This document shows, one piece after another, positions 9,230 to 18,344 of a stretch of DNA of 23,773 nucleotides (positions are counted from its first letter, which is position 1; each line of letters begins with the position of its first letter). The DNA comes from Trichomonas tenax (lineage: Eukaryota > Parabasalia > Trichomonadida > Trichomonadidae): positions 1-23,773 of the forward strand of contig JALKBU010000811.1 of assembly GCA_023091735.1 (NCBI GenBank), written 5' to 3'. The notes below the pieces were generated by a model, which had not been told where the DNA came from, did not search any database, and saw only the letters and a list, made by a program, of their open reading frames with translations. A program made the translations under genes and the position numbers.

Positions 9230-9248
9230 TTTTTATAATAATTAAAAT
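9230..9248. promoter_or_regulatory. 19-base divergent promoter
   Basis: Only 19 A/T bases separate the ATG of the capsid-like gene (9229, minus) from that of the fibre-like gene (9249, plus). They include a TATAATAATTAAAAT tract like that before other element genes. Both genes must draw promoter elements from each other's coding sequence or share this tract. Confidence 0.4.
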
Positions 9249-10202
9249 ATGACTTTAGCACCGTATTCATTCGAAGCAGAATATGCTAGAAAGATTAGGG
9301 TAGGAGATGTAGAATTTGGAATTAAGGATGAACAATTCTTTATTAAAATAGGGAAGACTGAGAGAAAAATACGGTTCGATGGATTACTTCGATTTGATGC
9401 ACAAACTACATTGAGTGGATTCGTGTTTCTAGGAATGAGGATTGATAAATCAGGACATCTGGACCAATATATCAATTATAAACACCAGAAATCTGTAGCT
9501 AATGTAGCACTAGGCGAATTCATGCAAACCCTTATAGACTATTTATTCAAACAAGATACTAAGAACAGATTATCTACTTTGGAGACGCAAATGGCTGCAG
9601 CTGTTAAGAGATTAGATGATGATGAACAAAATGAAAATGCTGAAAGTATAACAACTAAAGAACTCATTGCTGATACCATATATGTTAGACATACATTAGG
9701 CAGTGATGCTCCTGAAACTGACCCCAAGACTGATTTGTTCTCTGTGGTAAATACTATTAATAATAGAAGTATAATGAATGAATCGAAGATTGATGAATTA
9801 TCGAAACAAAGGGAACAGTATTTAGCAGACATTGAAGCTAAGAGACAAAAAGATTACAATGAGCTATTTAATGGATTTGAGCTACTTACTAACAACTTGA
9901 CTCAAGCGAATGAGAGAATTAATACCAAACTAGCTATTGCAGACTTTACTCCTGTAGCGTTGGATGTTAATAATTTAAAGAAGCAAATGGAAGAAGTGGC
10001 ACAATTTGACCCTATGGCAATAAATGCCAAAATTGATAGCAATACGGCTTTAATAAATAAAGAATTTGAGCGTATGAGTTTAGATATTACACAAGCTAAT
10101 ACAAGAATTAATGATAATATATATGTTGCTGATGTTATCTTCGACTTTAGTGAAGTTATAAAGGACATTGAAGAGAGCATAGATATTGGGGATAGTTCTT
10201 AA
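9249..10202 (+). CDS. Fibre-like coiled-coil structural protein (putative)
   Basis: This intact 317-residue ORF has a compact N-terminal part of about 110 residues (beta-rich in appearance, with VGDVEFGIKDEQFFIKIG and TTLSGFVFLGMRID). Helical, heptad-like segments follow: LSTLETQMAAAVKRLDDDEQ, SKIDELSKQREQYLADIEAK, LTQANERINTKLA and the related ITQANTRINDNIY near the C-terminus. The near repeat TQANERIN/TQANTRIN suggests repeating shaft units. Its position opposite the capsid-like gene, with a 19-base gap, suggests a virion protein such as a fibre or spike, but I recognise no named family. After its TAA at 10200-10202 the frame continues for seven acidic codons to TAA at 10226, so the true end may have been slightly later. 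It is the one long element gene without a clear internal lesion. Confidence 0.55.
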   Translation: MTLAPYSFEAEYARKIRVGDVEFGIKDEQFFIKIGKTERKIRFDGLLRFDAQTTLSGFVFLGMRIDKSGHLDQYINYKHQKSVANVALGEFMQTLIDYLFKQDTKNRLSTLETQMAAAVKRLDDDEQNENAESITTKELIADTIYVRHTLGSDAPETDPKTDLFSVVNTINNRSIMNESKIDELSKQREQYLADIEAKRQKDYNELFNGFELLTNNLTQANERINTKLAIADFTPVALDVNNLKKQMEEVAQFDPMAINAKIDSNTALINKEFERMSLDITQANTRINDNIYVADVIFDFSEVIKDIEESIDIGDSS

Positions 10203-10226
10203 TTAGATCAAGAAACAGAAGATTAA

Positions 10227-10626
10227 TATTTTGATCTACTATTTTTGTATACTAAATGATTGATCAAATTGGAATTAAAGATTTTTAATAATAGTGATGA
10301 TTAAATGAGATTGATTGAAGTAATGTCACAATGATGAACAAATTGTGTTGATTGCTTCAATATCGCAATTATCTTAAAATGAGGCTGACTGAGATAATGT
10401 TACTCTTCTGTTATCATTATTTGTTTATTTTTCTCAAAAAACTAGAATAAGAATAGAAAGTTAAAATAAACTCTATTATGTTGGAGAATCCATTGATCGC
10501 CATATTATATTCTTAAATCCTTGATGTGTGTATTGATGGATATTAGTAAATAGTATTTGAGATTGCAAGATCTTTGATTCTTAACAGTAGCAATTGATGT
10601 ATATCAGATATCATATCATCTATGCA
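10227..10626. repeat. Non-coding stretch with degenerate repeat; probable element edge
   Basis: No ORF is supported. TTAAATGAGATTGATTGAAG near 10304 and TTAAAATGAGGCTGACTGAG near 10375 form a degenerate direct repeat about 72 bases apart. Between them TTGAAGTAATGTCACAAT can pair imperfectly with ATTGTGTTGATTGCTTCAA. The right boundary of the Maverick-like element probably lies here, since host-type sequence begins by 10627, but I see no clear terminal inverted repeat or target duplication. Confidence 0.4.
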
Positions 10627-11629
10627 TCAAAATAAATTACACATCAGGAAATTATCAATATTATTATATATAAAACGGAAATGTTGAGAATATTTTGCAG
10701 ATTCTCGTTTGAATTTTGAAAATGCAATAAAAAGATACCAGAGCACATATAGCATGTTTGGTTTGAATATGATATCGATCTGTAGAATAGAAATTGGTTT
10801 AATTATTCCTGATGATGGAAAAAAATGATATCCAACAATTTCTTTGATCTTGAATGGAACTGGATTTTTGGATTCATTGTTTAGTTGAAGTGTCTTGGTT
10901 TGTTTTGTTCGCAATCCCTGTTTGCCAAAATCGAAGTCGACTGGATAAATTGTTGTCATAAATGGCGAAGTGATGCTAACAAGAATCATTTCAAGCGTAA
11001 GATTAGTATTGTGTATTTTGATAGTCGATACTTGTTCTATTTCGATAGCATCGTTGTTTTTATCGAATCGATTTGGAGGTGTGAAAAAGAAAGGAATTTC
11101 ACGTGTCTGTCATGCTTCTAATGTATATTCTTTGTCTTCAGGATAGAAAAATGATTCTGAGTTATTATCAATAACAGAGCGAAAAGGATTGAATTGTTCT
11201 CTGACCAGGTCAGAAGTTCTTGAATGTGATGTTTTTTCTTTCTTTTGTCACCACAGAAAACGTGACCAAACATGATTTTTGATGTTTCTTTGTCATTCTC
11301 TAATACCAGAATCGATTGACCAACGACAAATGCACGAACTTTTATCATTGACGTAATCTCTTTTCGTCACTCGAAATGATAGAAAGTTTTGCTTCTTCCT
11401 TAGAAAGAGAAAACGCTGTATAGTGGACATCACGCTGTATCGTGAGTCCTGGTGTGATCGACAAATATGAATTCTAGTCGATCGAAAACGCTGTGTTGTT
11501 GATGATGAACTTGACTTTGAGGGTTTTCCTTGAAATGTTAATGACGGCGACAGAAATGAAATCAGATTCTCCGTTGTCTAAATCTCTGAACTCGATTTGT
11601 TCCGGGAAAACCCTCATCGTCTGAAACAT
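10627..11629 (-). pseudogene. Decayed ASH/MSP-domain (HYDIN-like) protein
   Basis: Starting from ATG 11629, one frame reads MFQTMRVFPEQIEFRDLDNG, typical of the opening strand of an ASH (ASPM-SPD2-Hydin) or MSP immunoglobulin-like domain. It continues with VAVINISRKTLKVKF. A TAG interrupts it near 11478, a TGA near 11350, and the frame then changes into IKVRAFVVGQSILVLEND (ORF 11118-11348). A second ASH-like unit, DFGKQGLRTKQTKTLQLNNE followed by PVPFKI, lies in ORF 10627-10989. At least three frames are therefore needed. In the family, such proteins belong to the axoneme central apparatus or other microtubule structures. The copy is probably also truncated at its 3' end, since large family members are much longer. 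Confidence 0.65.
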
Positions 11630-11769
11630 TTCCGAAATTTTTAAACGTTTATCTTTCCCTAAATATTTTATTTGTGTTTTATCAATTCGATTTTTTTTCG
11701 TTCCAAAATCTGATTGTGATTTTTTTTTATTTCATTCAAAAATCTTTCAACTATGGATTATTTAATAGT

Positions 11770-12816
11770 TTACTTCAAGAATCCAAAAACTAATATTGAA
11801 TACAACAAAGCAAAATTGAAGTCAATCGTTTTCCAATGGAATTCTGCTAATTTTGCTTTTGATTTCTGAGTTGCAAAATTTGCTCTACATTCATATTCAG
11901 ATATGTGATGAAGGGGAAATATTGTAATAGAGTTTATTTGTGAATTGTTGATAGTTTGAAATGATGCATACGATGTAGTAAATTTATCATAAAAACTATT
12001 GCGAAGAATGAATGATGGATTTTCAACATAAAAAATGACGCCTTTACCTTTGTCATCAAAAAGAAAACAGTGATCAATGACAACATCGGCACGAATAGTA
12101 AGCAATCCATAATCTGTTAGTTTTTGCCAATTACTCAAAAGATTGCAGTAATTCATCAATGCGTTATAGTTTCCATAATCTTTATTAAACACCACGGTTT
12201 GATAAGTTTGATGATTTTTGTTCCCTTCGATTGTTGAAAAATTGACATAGCATTGGGAACTTGATCCACGAATGATGAATCCAGCAACCCCTCTTGCATC
12301 ATTGTTTGTGATGTTTGTTGACGAAATGGAGACTTGGCCTAATATTTGATCAATAACCACATATTTTATCTGATCTCCACAGCGTGCAACATATCCTTCA
12401 ATGATATGATTGAGATAGTTTGGGCTGCTTGTGGAAACATAAGAATGACAAAAATGACCCCAATCACAGGATTTTGTTTGCAAAGCACAAAATCGATGTT
12501 GGACAATGGAGCTTGAACATGCAAGATATACACATCCTCCATTACCATTTCGACTGACATTATTAAAAAAACACTCTGAATGAAGAATTCGATAATTAGA
12601 TGATGTCAATACAATAACTCCATTATTCATGTCATAAAATATACACTTGAAAATGAAGATACTGGACTTGTCAAGTTGCGGGTTTGTCGTAAAGTTTTGG
12701 CAAAAAATGGTTTGTAAATCGGAATTTGATGGATAAAAAAGAGTCCATACATCCGAAGGAGGACAATCTTGATGAACAAATGTTGAAACAATTGTCAAAT
12801 ATCAAAGAAATATCAT
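11770..12816 (-). pseudogene. Secreted beta-helix surface protein, stop in signal peptide
   Basis: ATG at 12816 begins MIFL, then an in-frame TGA (12802-12804), then YLTIVSTFVHQDCPP, which together look like a signal peptide whose stop replaces one residue. The following 342 codons show repeated short strands with Asn and Cys (SECFFNNVSRNGNGG, STNITNNDARG, NFSTIEGNKN), the pattern of right-handed beta-helix (Pmp-like) surface proteins expanded in trichomonads. The C-terminus has a short hydrophobic stretch (FALLYSILVFGFL). A paralogue lies at 19131-19817 on the plus strand. An initiator-like TCATTTTTA sits 28 bases upstream of the ATG. Only one lesion is visible, so this is a recent pseudogene or has a sequencing error. 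Confidence 0.65.
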
Positions 12817-12837
12817 CAATAATCAAGAAAACATTGA

Positions 12838-12846
12838 TAAAAATGA
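12838..12846 (-). promoter_or_regulatory. Initiator-like element of the beta-helix gene
   Basis: On the minus strand TCATTTTTA fits the trichomonad initiator consensus (TCA, pyrimidine, then T/A-rich). The presumed +1 A at 12844 would give a 28-base 5' UTR, in line with the two intact host genes here. Confidence 0.4.
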
Positions 12847-13330
12847 TTCATGTCATGTAAATTTTTTATTTGCCATAAAAATGTATTGTGCCACGTAACT
12901 ATTTTTATTTGTCAAATATAAGGTACAGTGACTTTTGTTTGTTTTTTTTTAATGCTTTTACTAAATTTACCACATGTCAAAGTCCTTCCATTGATGTGAT
13001 ATATTATTCACCTATAAAAGTATCAACCTTGAACTTCAGGCAATCTAATAACGCACTCCTCATAAAAAGGATATGATTTGATTTGGACATTCTGAGAATT
13101 TATTTGAAAAGTTACTATTCCAGCTTCAATATATTCAATTGTTGATTTGGCTCATAAAAAACTCGGTGCAGTGTTCTTAGCGACTTCACTTCGATGTTTT
13201 AAGTATGATATATTACAATTTCAATAGGAAATCAATTATTTATGAAGTCATTATATATAATGGTATCATGCAAATAACATAAAGCATTCAAGAACTAAGT
13301 AGATTGTATATCTAGAAAAAAAAATTATTT
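12847..13330. other. Non-coding, nothing clear
   Basis: I see no convincing gene. A 62-codon plus-strand frame (12888-13076) has no recognisable features, lacks a family and sits in AT-rich sequence. No clear repeat stands out. Confidence 0.4.
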
Positions 13331-13528
13331 TCAATCAGTGATCTCGATATCGATGAGTGGAGAGAGATACCAGAATGCACAAATTAAATGAGAGATCTTT
13401 TGATTTATTGGTGCATTTGGAATGAATCTATTACCAATATTATTAAAATAATGCAATCCAAACCATCCATCTGTACGATTTAGTGTTTTGATTCGAAAAA
13501 TTTTAAAAATTATAAGTAGTAGACTCAG
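13331..13528 (-). pseudogene. C-terminal gene fragment, unknown
   Basis: A minus-strand frame without a start reads FRIKTLNRTDGWFGLHYFNN and then a hydrophobic segment (HLICAFWYLSPLIDIEITD), ending at TGA 13331-13333. Its balanced composition looks coding, unlike the flanks, but I cannot assign it. It may be the end of a gene whose front was replaced by the AT-rich ORFs upstream. Confidence 0.25.
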
Positions 13529-13540
13529 GGGGCTGGTTGT

Positions 13541-14014
13541 CTATTTTTGTTTATTTATATTTTTATGTTCAACTGGTTCATTATGAAATTCACTACTATA
13601 AGTTTCTAATAATGGTTTTGGTTTAAGATTATTATGAAGTAAACTTTCTTTTAAATTATCCATAGGTTTATTTTCGGAGCGGGATAACTTAGGTTTATTA
13701 TCGTGTTTATTTGGTTCAATATTAATATTATTATTTTCAGATATAGATAACTTAGGTTTTTCATTATTAGCTTTAGTATATGATTCATATGCTTGACTAA
13801 GAAAAGTACTTAATTTAGGTTTTTCTGGTAAATTATTAGGTATAACTGTTTCTCTAAGACTTTCAAGAGTTCTAGGTTGATCATAAAAATAAGGACTAAC
13901 TGTAATATTATTAACTGGTTGAATAACAGTATTTTGTCTATTAGATGTATGTTTTGATTTTCTTTTATATGATCTCTTGGTTTTTCTATTATAGTTTTTA
14001 CGTTTATTAATCAT
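13541..14014 (-). CDS. Basic-tailed KPKLS-repeat protein, unknown
   Basis: This 157-residue ORF starts with an extremely basic tail (MINKRKNYNRKTKRSYKRKS) and continues with disordered Asn/Lys/Pro-rich sequence. That sequence contains three units related to KPKLS: EKPKLSTF, EKPKLSISENN and NKPKLSRSENK. Codons are almost all A/T-ending, even more so than host genes here. It lies 24 bases after the stop of the related upstream gene, separated by an AT-only tract, so the two look like an operon-like or tandemly duplicated pair. A basic tail with disordered repeats would suit a DNA-condensing or nucleoprotein role, for example in a viral or mobile element, but I recognise no family. Confidence 0.5.
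   Translation of the reverse strand: MINKRKNYNRKTKRSYKRKSKHTSNRQNTVIQPVNNITVSPYFYDQPRTLESLRETVIPNNLPEKPKLSTFLSQAYESYTKANNEKPKLSISENNNINIEPNKHDNKPKLSRSENKPMDNLKESLLHNNLKPKPLLETYSSEFHNEPVEHKNINKQK
13817..13845 (-). repeat. 29-bp repeat shared by the two KPKLS genes, copy 1
   Basis: It matches 14573-14601 at 28 of 29 bases and encodes IPNNLPEKP in both genes. Confidence 0.88.
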
Positions 14015-14038
14015 TTAAATATTTTTAAATTATATATC

Positions 14039-14757
14039 TTATTTACGTTTACGAACCGTTACTTTACCTGTATTCTGATTTTTAACGACAACATAATCAG
14101 GATCTTCAATACCTCGTTTAGAATTTTCTATTATTTGTTCTCTTCGTTGTTTTGTTAATCTTTCATTATTAGTTTTTTCTTTCTTAGGTTTATCATTAGA
14201 TTTAGATTTATTAGGTTTTTCTAATTGTTTGATTCCTTCATCTAATAGTGTTTCATAATCATTAATTAGCCAGTTAATAGTTCTATTGAAAATATTTTTA
14301 AGATTTAATTTAACATTATCACAATTCGGTTCTTTAGCATTTGGTGTTGTTCTAATCTTATATTTAAGAATTGCTAACTTTTCATCATCAGTAGCATGAA
14401 CAATTAAATTGAATAATTCGTTTTTATTCTGTCTTATTGCTAATACTTCACTACAATCTGTTAAATCTATTTCATTACGATTTAACCATACATCCCAAAT
14501 ATCAATAAACTGTCTAACTAATGTTGTTGCTTTATAATCATCATCGTTATTATTTTCATTAGTATTGAAATTAGGTTTCTCTGGTAAATTATTAGGTATA
14601 AGTTGGTTTACCAGGATTAACTGTAATTGGATCAATACTTAAACTATTATTATTTGATGTTGATAATTTAGGTTTAGTTTGTTTAATATTAATACCATCA
14701 TTATTAGATATACTTAATTTAGGTTTAGATGGATCAATACTTAAACTATTATTAATT
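14039..14757 (-). pseudogene. KPKLS-repeat protein with helical domain, frameshifted
   Basis: The N-terminal part lies in one frame with repeats SIDPSKPKLSISNN and QTKPKLSTSNNNSLSIDP, and has no visible ATG. That frame ends at a TAA near 14600, while the rest continues in another frame (14635-14039), so one frameshift is implied near 14600-14640. The main body is a Lys/Glu/Asn-rich, probably helical region with VRQFIDIWDVWLNRNEIDLT, and the C-terminus is basic (VTVRKRK). It shares IPNNLPEKP with the downstream gene. No family is recognised. The 5' end merges into BspA-like debris near 14760-14800, suggesting an insertion or rearrangement boundary. Confidence 0.5.
14573..14601 (-). repeat. 29-bp repeat shared by the two KPKLS genes, copy 2
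   Basis: It matches 13817-13845 with one mismatch. It lies at the frameshift of the upstream gene, so recombination between copies could have caused the disruption. Confidence 0.85.
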
Positions 14758-14939
14758 TTTCATTATCATATCCGAAAGTTTTGTTTGTTAATTTTTTCAA
14801 ATGTTACACATTTGCTCGATTATGTGGTCTAAATATATATGTTGGCATACATTCTCTATATTTAGAATGACAAGTAAACCCATGAATATACTACTGAGAT
14901 ATGTGACGACAAAATCGATAAGATATTAAGATAATGATT

Positions 14940-15411
14940 AAATGCTACCGAATTTAAATTAGTGCACTGTAAAAAAGCCATATTTTCAATTACCTTAGCA
15001 TTATGTGGAATTATTATTGATTGCAAAGAAGAACAATCTCGAAATAAACTATCAGGTATGACAAATAAACTATCTGGTAAAGAAATAGTCTTAATTTTGA
15101 GTAAGAAGAAAATGCAAAATTTTCAATATTAGTTTCTGAATGAATTACTATATTGATCAAATAAGTACAATCAATGAAATCAATTTCACTGATTATTTCC
15201 AGCACATTATATAAAATGCAGAATAAAATGCATAATTTCCAATTTCAGTCAATGAGTGCGGAAAATTAATTTCATTGAATAAGTTCTCTGAATTTTCATT
15301 CTCAGGTTCAATTATGGGAGCGCTCAAATGTACTTCACAACATATTTTATAAATACCTAAACATGGTAATGAAATAAGAAAATAATGCAAATCTCCTCCT
15401 AAACAAATCAT
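14940..15411 (-). pseudogene. BspA-like leucine-rich repeat surface protein fragment
   Basis: Several frames on the minus strand carry classic BspA-type LRR units: INFPHSLTEIGNYAFY (about 15225-15275), ISEIDFIDCTYLINIVIHSE followed by NIENFAFSSYSKL (about 15090-15190), and ISLPDSLFVIPDSLFRDCSS with IIIPHNAKVIENMAF (about 14955-15085). At least two frameshifts separate them. BspA-like proteins are the largest surface-protein family in Trichomonas and are thought to act in adhesion. The N-terminal and C-terminal parts are missing, so this is a small remnant. Confidence 0.8.
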
Positions 15412-15866
15412 ATGTTAGAAATTTATTTTGACAACATACAATCTGTGCATGTGTTACTGCTTAATGGATATAATAAAAACGGTATAGATCTTGAATCAAG
15501 AGCATTAAGAAAATTATATTGACATGTAAAGAGTCAAATGATAAATTTACGCGACAAATCATACTTTACGCAGCAAAAATAATTTTGAATGAATTAAAGT
15601 TTCTGGTATAAAAAGCGTCATTGGCCGATATTCACAAATCATTTATTTAACAAAAATGTGACATCAATTTGAATTAATATATCGTGAAATCGTTATTTTC
15701 AAATTTCCTTAACATTTGTCTATCAGCAATTATGTGGTTCGATTTATTTTGTGAAAACACAATATTTGAATGTGGTCCTCAAAAATTATATGTTAGAAAT
15801 AGTACATATATCATTTGTTTAACGATTTTAGTTATTGAAAACTATTCAAATTATTTTACAAAAATG
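15412..15866. other. Intergenic, nothing clear
   Basis: This is AT-rich sequence between the BspA remnant and the intact coiled-coil gene. A 71-codon plus-strand frame (15684-15899) is hydrophobic, low in complexity and overlaps the initiator of the next gene, so I do not call it. No repeat or RNA gene is recognised. Confidence 0.4.
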
Positions 15867-15874
15867 TCACTTTT
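15867..15874 (+). promoter_or_regulatory. Initiator element of the first coiled-coil gene
   Basis: TCACTTTT within AAAATGTCACTTTT fits the trichomonad Inr. The presumed +1 A at 15869 lies 32 bases before the ATG. The same 14-mer precedes the other intact gene with 33-base spacing. Confidence 0.65.
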
Positions 15875-15900
15875 CGGTTCTTTAACAAATAAATTGTGAA

Positions 15901-17043
15901 ATGTCTCGATATGATGAATCCTCACAGAGCGCTTATTACCTGGAAGGCGATGAGCCAATCGATTTCTACCAAGTGAAGCGCCCAGGTGATAAAGAAAAGC
16001 GATCGAGTAACTCGACCCTTGTAAATAGGCGCCCGAGAACAGCTGAAAAACCGGATACTTCCTTCCAATTAGAGCTCCCTCCGATGTCCAAAACAATGGG
16101 TCGCAAAAATAAATCTCTTCCAACAAGCGCAAAACGTTCATCTTTTTCAAAGTCACATTTAATGCAAATTAGGTCTCCAAACAAAACGTATCTCGTTTCT
16201 GACGGAAAGTCGATCATGGTGACGCAACTCAGAGCTCCAATCATTCCATGCAATAAAAACGAGAATAAAGTTGAATGTCAAACTAAGCCACAAAAGGTCG
16301 AGGAACCCGAAGAAGACGTGGATTGGGACTCTATGCTCGAGAACTTCATAAAGATGCATAAACTCGAAGATAAATCAAAAGCATATAAATTATCAAAACA
16401 TGCAAAAACACAACTTGCAAAAGCGATCGACGACGATGATTATCAGAGGGGTGAAGAACTACACAAAGCCATTAGATCACTCAATAAGATAGCTTTCCCT
16501 GCTGCTCCGCCGCTTCCAATCATCACGAACAGTGAAAGAATCGCAAGTGCCAATAAAGAGATCGACGAACTCAACCAGAAGCACGAAAAAAGGTTAGAAA
16601 CATACGAAAACAGAAGAAAACAGTTGAATGAAGAAAGAAGATCAAGGCAAGAAAACGAAATCGAGGGATTGACGAATCTTTTTGGATCGAACAAGTTCCT
16701 TATGCCATTTCAGAAACCTTCCGGTGTGTTATTAAACGAAAAGAGAAAACAAAAATGTTCAGCCAAACTCGGAGACTTCGAGGCTGCGAAATCACTTAAG
16801 TCAATTACTCAAAGGATGTCACAGAATGAAGCTGAAGATGCTAAAAACCGCGCTCTGCATCGTGCTGAAGAAATGCATGTTTCTCTTGTCGAGAAACACA
16901 GCAAAGAGGATTACTGTGCAGAGATGAACGACGATAGAAAGCGTTTGGCTCTTGAAATGGATCGAGAAGCGGAAATTAATCCGATCAAGAGAAGAATTGA
17001 ACAACTTGAAAGAGGAGTTCATCCACCGCTTTATGTTTTTTAA
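15901..17043 (+). CDS. Coiled-coil protein with UVR-like motifs
   Basis: This is an intact 380-residue ORF with ATG 32 bases after an initiator box. Residues 1-140 are disordered and rich in Ser, Lys and Pro. Around 170-195 there is a helix-turn unit, KTQLAKAIDDDDYQRGEELH, resembling UVR motifs (helical hairpins with a D/E-rich turn and an A/G..EL pattern). A second, AKLGDFEAAKSLKSITQRM, lies near 282-300. Between them (about 215-260) and at the C-terminus are charged heptad-rich coiled coils. UVR-like motifs usually mediate protein contacts. A cytoskeletal or flagellar scaffold role would suit, but I recognise no named family. It ends with LERGVHPPLYVF. Cleaner codon use than the pseudogenes supports a functional host gene. 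Confidence 0.8.
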   Translation: MSRYDESSQSAYYLEGDEPIDFYQVKRPGDKEKRSSNSTLVNRRPRTAEKPDTSFQLELPPMSKTMGRKNKSLPTSAKRSSFSKSHLMQIRSPNKTYLVSDGKSIMVTQLRAPIIPCNKNENKVECQTKPQKVEEPEEDVDWDSMLENFIKMHKLEDKSKAYKLSKHAKTQLAKAIDDDDYQRGEELHKAIRSLNKIAFPAAPPLPIITNSERIASANKEIDELNQKHEKRLETYENRRKQLNEERRSRQENEIEGLTNLFGSNKFLMPFQKPSGVLLNEKRKQKCSAKLGDFEAAKSLKSITQRMSQNEAEDAKNRALHRAEEMHVSLVEKHSKEDYCAEMNDDRKRLALEMDREAEINPIKRRIEQLERGVHPPLYVF

Positions 17044-17059
17044 GTTCTGTGCGTTACTT

Positions 17060-17095
17060 GGAGATTGCTTACTTATAATTTGAATCTCCTTTTTT
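17060..17095 (+). terminator. Stem-loop followed by T-run after the coiled-coil gene
   Basis: GGAGATT (17060-17066) pairs with AATCTCC (17083-17089) around a 16-base loop, followed by six T, 17 bases after the stop codon. It looks like an intrinsic terminator, but in a eukaryote it is more likely a 3' UTR structure or chance. Confidence 0.3.
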
Positions 17096-17319
17096 AGTTG
17101 TCTTTTATTTTAAAATTCGATGTTAAGATTTTCCAAAAGCAATATTATCACTATAATACACTCCTTCAGAAATAGCCATTATATATCAATACTTGATTCA
17201 TATATATGATTTCATAATATCGAGATAAACTTCATCAAAATAAATTCACTATGGCAGTATTAATAAATACATTTTTCTTAGAAATGTTGATATTATAATT
17301 CCAAGTTGAAAATTTAGGC

Positions 17320-17336
17320 AAAAATCATTATTGTGA
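17320..17336 (+). repeat. Left 17-bp flanking direct repeat
   Basis: AAAAATCATTATTGTGA is identical to 18406-18422, and the two copies flank the inverted-repeat element on the outside. This is consistent with a target-site duplication, though longer than most DNA transposon duplications. Confidence 0.65.
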
Positions 17337-17365
17337 AATTTGCCTTGAATTTTTTTTTTTTTTTT

Positions 17366-17419
17366 TTTTTTTCTCGTTTACTCTTTTGAGTTTTGCGATT
17401 TTTAACGAGTGACCCCCCT
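17366..17419 (+). repeat. Left terminal inverted repeat arm
   Basis: It matches the reverse complement of 18345-18398 at 53 of 54 positions. It includes CTCGTTTACTCTTTTGAG and AACGAGTGACCC. Confidence 0.93.
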
Positions 17420-18196
17420 ATAGATCAGATCAGATAAAACATTTACGTGCCTTTCTGGGGTTCTGTTTACAGTGGTATCAATAATACCTCTGCAAACAAA
17501 GACCAAGACGCTCATCCAATGTGATTTTGCTTAAACAAACACTATCTTGTATTGGAAGATGATGGAAGCTCTTATCTTATCTTATCTATTGTAGGTATAA
17601 CTGCATGTTAATAATATAGATGTAGCCTATATTAAAACGCAGCATTTATAAATATATTAACAAAATCAATTATAATTAATACATTCATAAACAGTGTGAT
17701 TATATATTATTATTTTAAGAATATGAGACTCTGTTTTTGTATTTTTTAAAAAGCAATAATTTAACATATTTAGTATTTCCATTTATTTTAATAAGAAATT
17801 GGTGCTTCTCAGGGGGTTCTGAGTATGTTTATAGCATTTGTTTGTCTATTTAACTTGAGGATCTCAATCCCTCAATGAGATTTCATCGAATTTTGACATG
17901 TAAAATAAAGAAAGTCACCATTGTTAACACATATTATCTGATATTTGTCATGTAAAGTCGAAAATTTGATATGTTATGTTACCAATGAGCAAATTTTGTG
18001 TGAATTTGAGGTAGCATAACTTTATGTATGCTCGATGTATGAGCAAAGGAATGCCGTTTGACTCCTGCGCGTAGCATATTTTTTCTTTTCTATTTTTTGA
18101 TTTTTCTACCGGAACTCTTGCAAAAATATGCGAGCGAACGCTATAATAGTGTATAATAGTGAGATGGATTTGTTATAATCATCAAAGAGATTCACA

Positions 18197-18232
18197 ACAG
18201 AAGCCCATTAATGATTTGTAATGGGTTTCTGT
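18197..18232 (+). repeat. Hairpin inside the inverted-repeat element
   Basis: ACAGAAGCCCATTA (18197-18210) pairs with TAATGGGTTTCTGT (18219-18232), 13 Watson-Crick pairs plus one G-T, around an 8-base loop. It could be a structural feature of the element or an RNA stem. Confidence 0.75.
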
Positions 18233-18344
18233 TTGTAAACATATCTTGATTAAATAATACCTTGCTAAGATCATGAAACAGATTGCACCACTAGAATCAG
18301 CACCCTCAAAAAGCACGTAAATGTTTCATCAGATTCGTCCAGGA

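Noticed and set aside
252..10226. An alternative genetic code with TAA/TAG read as Gln in the element
   Set aside because: Both TAA and TAG are hit, the stop at 7002 sits where surrounding sequence does not call specifically for Gln, frameshifts also occur, and the host genes here end with TAA and have no internal stops. Decay is simpler.
1..10626. Terminal inverted repeats and target duplication of the Maverick-like element
   Set aside because: The left end is outside the window and no inverted partner or clear AG...TC terminus is visible near 10,230-10,630, so boundaries could not be called.
12888..13076. Plus-strand 62-codon ORF
   Set aside because: Short, no motif or family look, and no initiator at proper spacing.
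15684..15899. Plus-strand 71-codon hydrophobic ORF
   Set aside because: It spans the initiator and 5' UTR of the intact gene at 15901 and has low-complexity AT-rich composition.
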